Shown here in pieces: positions 61,124 through 64,000 of a DNA stretch of 64,000 nt. Where the stretch lies: assembly GCF_023168325.1 (NCBI RefSeq), contig NZ_AP025688.1:3348001-3412000 (forward strand), read 5' to 3'. This DNA comes from Tsukamurella sp. PLM1. GTDB lineage: Bacteria > Actinomycetota > Actinomycetes > Mycobacteriales > Mycobacteriaceae. The notes under the pieces were generated by a model that saw only the letters and a program-made list of their open reading frames with translations, had not been told where the DNA came from and ran no database searches. Positions within the stretch are counted from its first letter, which is position 1, and the number at the start of each line of letters is the position of its first letter. The translations under genes were made by a program, and so were the position numbers.

Positions 61124-61889
61124 TGACCGCTGCAGTTGACACCCCCGCATCCGTGCAGCCCCCGTGCCGCCCGGCTCGACGATGGTCACGCTCAAGATCT
61201 TCCGGTTCAACCCGGAGGACCCGGACGCGGCCGGCTGGCAGAGCTTCAAGGTCCCGGCGCTCCCCTCGGACCGGTTCCTTAACCTGCTCCTCTACGTCAA
61301 GGGCTACCTGGACGGCACGCTCACGTTCCGTCGCTCGTGCGCGCACGGCGTGTGCGGTTCCGACGCCATGCGCATCAACGGCGTCAACCGGCTCGCGTGC
61401 AAGATGCTGATGAAGGACTTCCTCGACGGCGACAAGGACATCACCATCACGGTGGAGCCCATCCGCGGCCTGCCGGTGGAGAAGGACCTCGTCGTCGACA
61501 TGGAGCCCTTCTTCGACGCCTTCCGCGCCGTGAAGCCCTACCTGATGACCTCGGGCAACGAGCCGACGCGCGAGCGGATCCAGTCCCCCACCGACCGGGC
61601 ACGCTTCGATGACACCACCAAGTGCATCCTCTGCGCCTGCTGTACCACCAGCTGCCCGGTGTACTGGATGGACGGGTCGTACTTCGGTCCGGCCGCCATC
61701 GTGAACGCCCATCGCTTCATCTTCGACAGCCGCGACGAGGGCGCCGCCGAGCGCCTCGAGATCCTCAACGGCGTCGACGGCGTGTGGCGTTGCCGCACCA
61801 CCTTCAACTGCACCGATGCCTGCCCCCGTGGCATCCAGGTGACGAAGGCCATCCAGGAGGTCAAGCGCGCCCTCCTGTTCAGCCGCTAG
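61123..61889 (+). CDS. sdhB: Succinate dehydrogenase iron-sulfur subunit, one frame break near the start
   Basis: Electron-transfer subunit with three Fe-S clusters; about 255 aa. [2Fe-2S] ligands in RRSCAHGVCGSDAMRINGVNRLACK; [4Fe-4S]/[3Fe-4S] ligands in CILCACCTTSCP and CRTTFNCTDACPRGIQ. ATG 61123 (MTAAVDTPASVQPP) is coupled to sdhA; in the run CAGCCCCCG near 61160 one C seems missing, after which PPGSTMVTLKIFRFNPEDPD follows. A GTG start at 61164 is an alternative without a frameshift. A strong terminator follows. Confidence 0.95.
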
Positions 61890-61909
61890 AGCATTTCCCT
61901 GCAGCCCGA

Positions 61910-61945
61910 CGGTGCCCCGGACCTGAAGCGAGGTCCGGGGCACCG
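61910..61945 (+). terminator. Strong hairpin terminator after sdhB
   Basis: CGGTGCCCCGGACCT (61910-61924) pairs perfectly with AGGTCCGGGGCACCG (61931-61945): a 15-bp GC-rich stem with loop GAAGCG, 20 nt after the sdhB stop, followed by TTCTGTTCT. It ends the sdhCDAB operon. Confidence 0.8.
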
Positions 61946-61953
61946 TTCTGTTC

Positions 61954-61998
61954 TGACACCATTCAACGGTTGACGTGACACCATAGTGGTGTCATAGT
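61954..61998 (+). promoter_or_regulatory. Promoter with palindromic operator in its spacer, upstream of the RHH gene
   Basis: The perfect palindrome TGACACCATAGTGGTGTCA (61976-61994) lies between a -35 TTGACG (61970-61975) and a -10 CATAGT (61993-61998), spacing 17 bp. A third TGACACCA half-site is at 61954-61961. The start codon is at 62006, 8 nt after the -10, so the mRNA would be nearly leaderless. Binding would block the polymerase directly, fitting autoregulation by the encoded ribbon-helix-helix protein. Confidence 0.65.
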
Positions 61999-62005
61999 TG
62001 ACGTC

Positions 62006-62521
62006 ATGGACATCACACCCTTCGTCAGCGACCTCCAACGCCGGCTCGTCGACGCCGCCGAGCGGGACTTCGTCGACGCCGGCGACAACGGCGTCGACGA
62101 TGCCCGAGCCGCGGCGGAGCGCCTCGCCGCGGGCCTCGACGCCGCGACCCGGCTCGTTCTCCTCGACGCCCTGTCGGCCGCGGCCGGCGAGATCACCCGC
62201 GACCTGGTTCCCGGCTCCGTCGACCTGCGGCTGCGCGGCCGTGACGTGGACTTCGTCGTCGCCGCGGCGCGCGCCGAGCAGGACGACGAGGCGCGGGCGA
62301 CCGCCTCCGGCGCCGAGTTCGACGACACCAGCACCTCACGCACCACCCTCCGCCTGCCCGACGTCCTCAAGTCGCAGGTCGACGAGGCCGCCGCCGCCGA
62401 GGGCGTCTCGGTGAACACCTGGCTGGTCCGCGCCGTCGCCGCGGCCCTCGCACCGCGCAAGCGACGATCCGCGCAGCGGACCCTGCGCACCGGCGACGAC
62501 TTCGCCGGCTGGGCCCGCTGA
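62006..62521 (+). CDS. Ribbon-helix-helix (HicB/Arc-like) domain protein, probable autoregulator, 171 aa
   Basis: The C-terminal part TSRTTLRLPDVLKSQVDEAAAAEGVSVNTWLVRAVAAALAPRKRR is a ribbon-helix-helix DNA-binding domain as in HicB-like and Arc/MetJ proteins: a strand TTLRLP, then helices with the VSVNTWLVRAV turn. The N-terminal 110 residues are acidic and helical, with a segment (GSVDLRLRGRDVDFVVAA) common to actinobacterial proteins of this operon type. No HicA toxin is adjacent. First gene of an operon with a DUF4097 protein and an ABC transporter; it probably binds the TGGTGTCA repeats in its own promoter. Confidence 0.75.
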   Translation: MDITPFVSDLQRRLVDAAERDFVDAGDNGVDDARAAAERLAAGLDAATRLVLLDALSAAAGEITRDLVPGSVDLRLRGRDVDFVVAAARAEQDDEARATASGAEFDDTSTSRTTLRLPDVLKSQVDEAAAAEGVSVNTWLVRAVAAALAPRKRRSAQRTLRTGDDFAGWAR

Positions 62522-62626
62522 CCCTCAGTACTCCCCGGAACACCCACTCCCCACACACAACCGCACAGCCCGACGAGAACCCGCTCCCGCGGGGTCGGCC
62601 GAGCACACCCTTCGAAAGGTCCCGCC

Positions 62627-63481
62627 ATGCCCGTCTTCCCCGCGCCCCACCCCATCGACCTGGCCGTCAACCTGCAGGTCGGCGACATCGAGGTCATCGC
62701 GACCGACCGCACCGACGCCGTCGTCACCGTCACGCCCACCGCGCCGAACAAGCCCGCCGATCAGCGCGGCGCCGAAGCCACCCGAGTCGAATTCGACGGT
62801 GCCCGGCTCACCGTGATCGGCCCCAAGCCGAAGCTCGGCCTCATGAGCTTCATCGGCGCCACCGAGTCGGTGGACGTCGTCATCGAGCTCCCCGCGGGCT
62901 CCCGGTTCACCGCCGAGAGCTCCGTCGGCAGCGTCCGCACCGAGGGCCGGCTCGCCGCCTCCCGGATCAAGGCGAGCACGGGCACCGTCGAACTGGACGC
63001 GACGGGAGACCTGTGGCTGCGCGCCGGGCACGGCAACGCCACGGCCGGCACCGTCGACGGCTCGGCGGAGATCACGGCGGACCACGGCCAGATCCGCATC
63101 GGCTCGATCGCCGGCGATGCCGTGCTCAAGGCCTCGCACGGCAGCATCCGCGTCGGAGAGACGAACGGCGGCGTCGAAGCGAACCTGTCCTATGGCGACC
63201 TCGACATCGACCGCGCCACCGCGTCCGTGCTGGCGAAGACGGCCTACGGCGCCATCACCGTGAACGAGGTCTCCGACGGCGTCATCGACCTCGAGAGCAG
63301 CTACGGCAAGCTCACCGTCGGTGTGGCCGAGGGCATCCCGGCGTGGCTCGACCTTTCCTCCAAGGAGGGACGGGTCCGCAACCACCTCGACGAGGGCCTC
63401 CCCGAGTCGACCACCGGCGCCCACGTCGCCGTCCGCGCCCGGGCCAAGTTCGGCGACATCGACATCCGCCGTGCTCGCTGA
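62627..63481 (+). CDS. DUF4097-family beta-helix/adhesin-like protein, 284 aa
   Basis: Protein of repeated short beta strands characteristic of DUF4097 (GDIEVIATDRTDAVVTVTP; then ELPAGSRFTAESSVGSVRTEGRLAASRIKASTGTVELDATGDLWLRAGHGNATAGTVDGSAEITADHGQIRIGSIAG...). About ten units of the form G-x-(V/I)-x-(V/L)-x predict a right-handed beta-helix. No signal peptide or membrane helix is visible, so it is predicted cytosolic. GAAAGGTCC precedes ATG 62627. It is always near small regulators or ABC transporters in related genomes as far as I know; molecular role undefined. Confidence 0.8.
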   Translation: MPVFPAPHPIDLAVNLQVGDIEVIATDRTDAVVTVTPTAPNKPADQRGAEATRVEFDGARLTVIGPKPKLGLMSFIGATESVDVVIELPAGSRFTAESSVGSVRTEGRLAASRIKASTGTVELDATGDLWLRAGHGNATAGTVDGSAEITADHGQIRIGSIAGDAVLKASHGSIRVGETNGGVEANLSYGDLDIDRATASVLAKTAYGAITVNEVSDGVIDLESSYGKLTVGVAEGIPAWLDLSSKEGRVRNHLDEGLPESTTGAHVAVRARAKFGDIDIRRAR

Positions 63482-63506
63482 GCGCGCCCACCCCGAGGAG
63501 ATCACC

Positions 63507-64000
63507 ATGACCATGACCACCACCGCGGCCATCGAGGTCCGCGGTATCGAGAAGTCCTACGACGACCTGCCGGTGCTCCGCGGCGTCGATTTCGACGTCG
63601 TCCCCGGCAGCATCTTCGCCCTGCTCGGCGCCAACGGCGCGGGCAAGACCACGCTCGTGCGCATCCTCTCCACCCTGCTGCGCCCGGACGCCGGCACCGC
63701 CGCGGTGCACGGCTACGACGTGACCGCCGACGCCCAGCGGGTGCGCGAATCCATCAGCCTCACCGGCCAGTTCGCCGCGGTCGACGAGATCCTCACGGGC
63801 CGGGAGAATCTGGTCCTCGTCGCCCGGCTCCGGCACCAGCGCGACCCCGGCACCGTCGCCGACGCACTCCTGGAACGGTTCCGGCTGACCGACGCCGGCG
63901 GCCGGAAGGTCGCCACCTACTCCGGCGGCATGCGCCGCCGCCTCGACATCGCCATGAGCCTCATCGGCGATCCGGCGGTGATCTTCCTCGACGAGCCCAC
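63507..64000 (+). CDS. DrrA-type ABC transporter ATP-binding protein (3' cut by window)
   Basis: ATPase subunit of an ABC exporter related to daunorubicin-resistance DrrA; only the first 164 residues are inside the window. Walker A LLGANGAGKTTLVRIL, Q-loop region SLTGQFAAVDEILTGRENL (typical of DrrA), signature TYSGGMRRRLDIAMSL and Walker B AVIFLDEPT. GAGGAG lies 6 nt before ATG 63507, 25 nt after the DUF4097 gene. The permease gene is expected just beyond the window end. Confidence 0.92.
   Translation, partial: MTMTTTAAIEVRGIEKSYDDLPVLRGVDFDVVPGSIFALLGANGAGKTTLVRILSTLLRPDAGTAAVHGYDVTADAQRVRESISLTGQFAAVDEILTGRENLVLVARLRHQRDPGTVADALLERFRLTDAGGRKVATYSGGMRRRLDIAMSLIGDPAVIFLDEP

Overview
The window is about 70% GC and reads as one chromosomal stretch of an actinobacterium of the order Mycobacteriales. 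The evidence is an LGFP-repeat secreted protein, an IdeR/DtxR-type iron box, an EspC-like type VII secretion target, GTG starts and several probably leaderless genes. From memory of the M. tuberculosis gene order, the backbone follows accA3 - lhr - glpD2 - lpdA - Rv3304 - amiA1 - amiB1 - deoD - pmmB - upp - Rv3311 - add - deoA - cdd - sdhCDAB (Rv3285 to Rv3319), with accessory blocks inserted. A Tsukamurella- or Gordonia-like genus fits, but the genus cannot be fixed from the sequence alone.

Layout. 0-6.6 kb: the end of a biotin-dependent carboxylase alpha subunit, two small unknown genes, an LGFP protein and the large helicase Lhr, with a family of about 32-nt repeats on both sides of lhr. 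6.6-13.8 kb: hotdog thioesterase, dodecin, an IS110 insertion sequence just upstream of a GlxA/AraC regulator, a DHFR-like reductase, membrane and SRPBCC proteins, a DHA2 drug exporter and a META lipoprotein whose ribosome-binding site lies in a 14-bp stem. 13.8-15.5 kb: a NarL-type two-component pair. 15.6-31.9 kb: carbon metabolism, with divergent glpD/glpK, an aminotransferase with twin operator-like palindromes, a fba-gap-eno operon with a SorC/CggR-type regulator and divergent pfkA (two identical palindromes bracket the regulator), a lipoprotein version of an Asp/Glu/hydantoin racemase, and a galactose operon (SSS symporter, small membrane protein, DeoR regulator, galT, galK). 32-39.5 kb: a catabolic operon (TauD-type dioxygenase, aldehyde dehydrogenase, MFS importer, acyl-CoA ligase, two DUF202 proteins) divergent from a PucR regulator.

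39.5-58.2 kb: the conserved mycobacterial block, mostly nucleoside and sugar-phosphate salvage (deoD, pmmB, upp, add, deoA, cdd) with two M20 amidohydrolases. It is interrupted by an ArsR gene, a crotonase, an EspC-like/NlpC-P60 pair, a second two-component system and a hydroxyacid dehydrogenase. 58.4-61.9 kb: sdhCDAB and a strong terminator. 62-64 kb: an operon of a ribbon-helix-helix protein, a DUF4097 protein and a DrrA-type ABC ATPase (cut by the window end), with a palindrome inside the promoter spacer.

Quality warning: 16 otherwise conserved genes carry 19 reading-frame breaks. Each is repaired by adding one base (15 sites) or by adding two or removing one (4 sites), usually in C or G runs. 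This looks like systematic base loss in sequencing or assembly, so these genes are annotated as full-length CDS with frameshifts, not as pseudogenes. No tRNA, rRNA or CRISPR was recognised.
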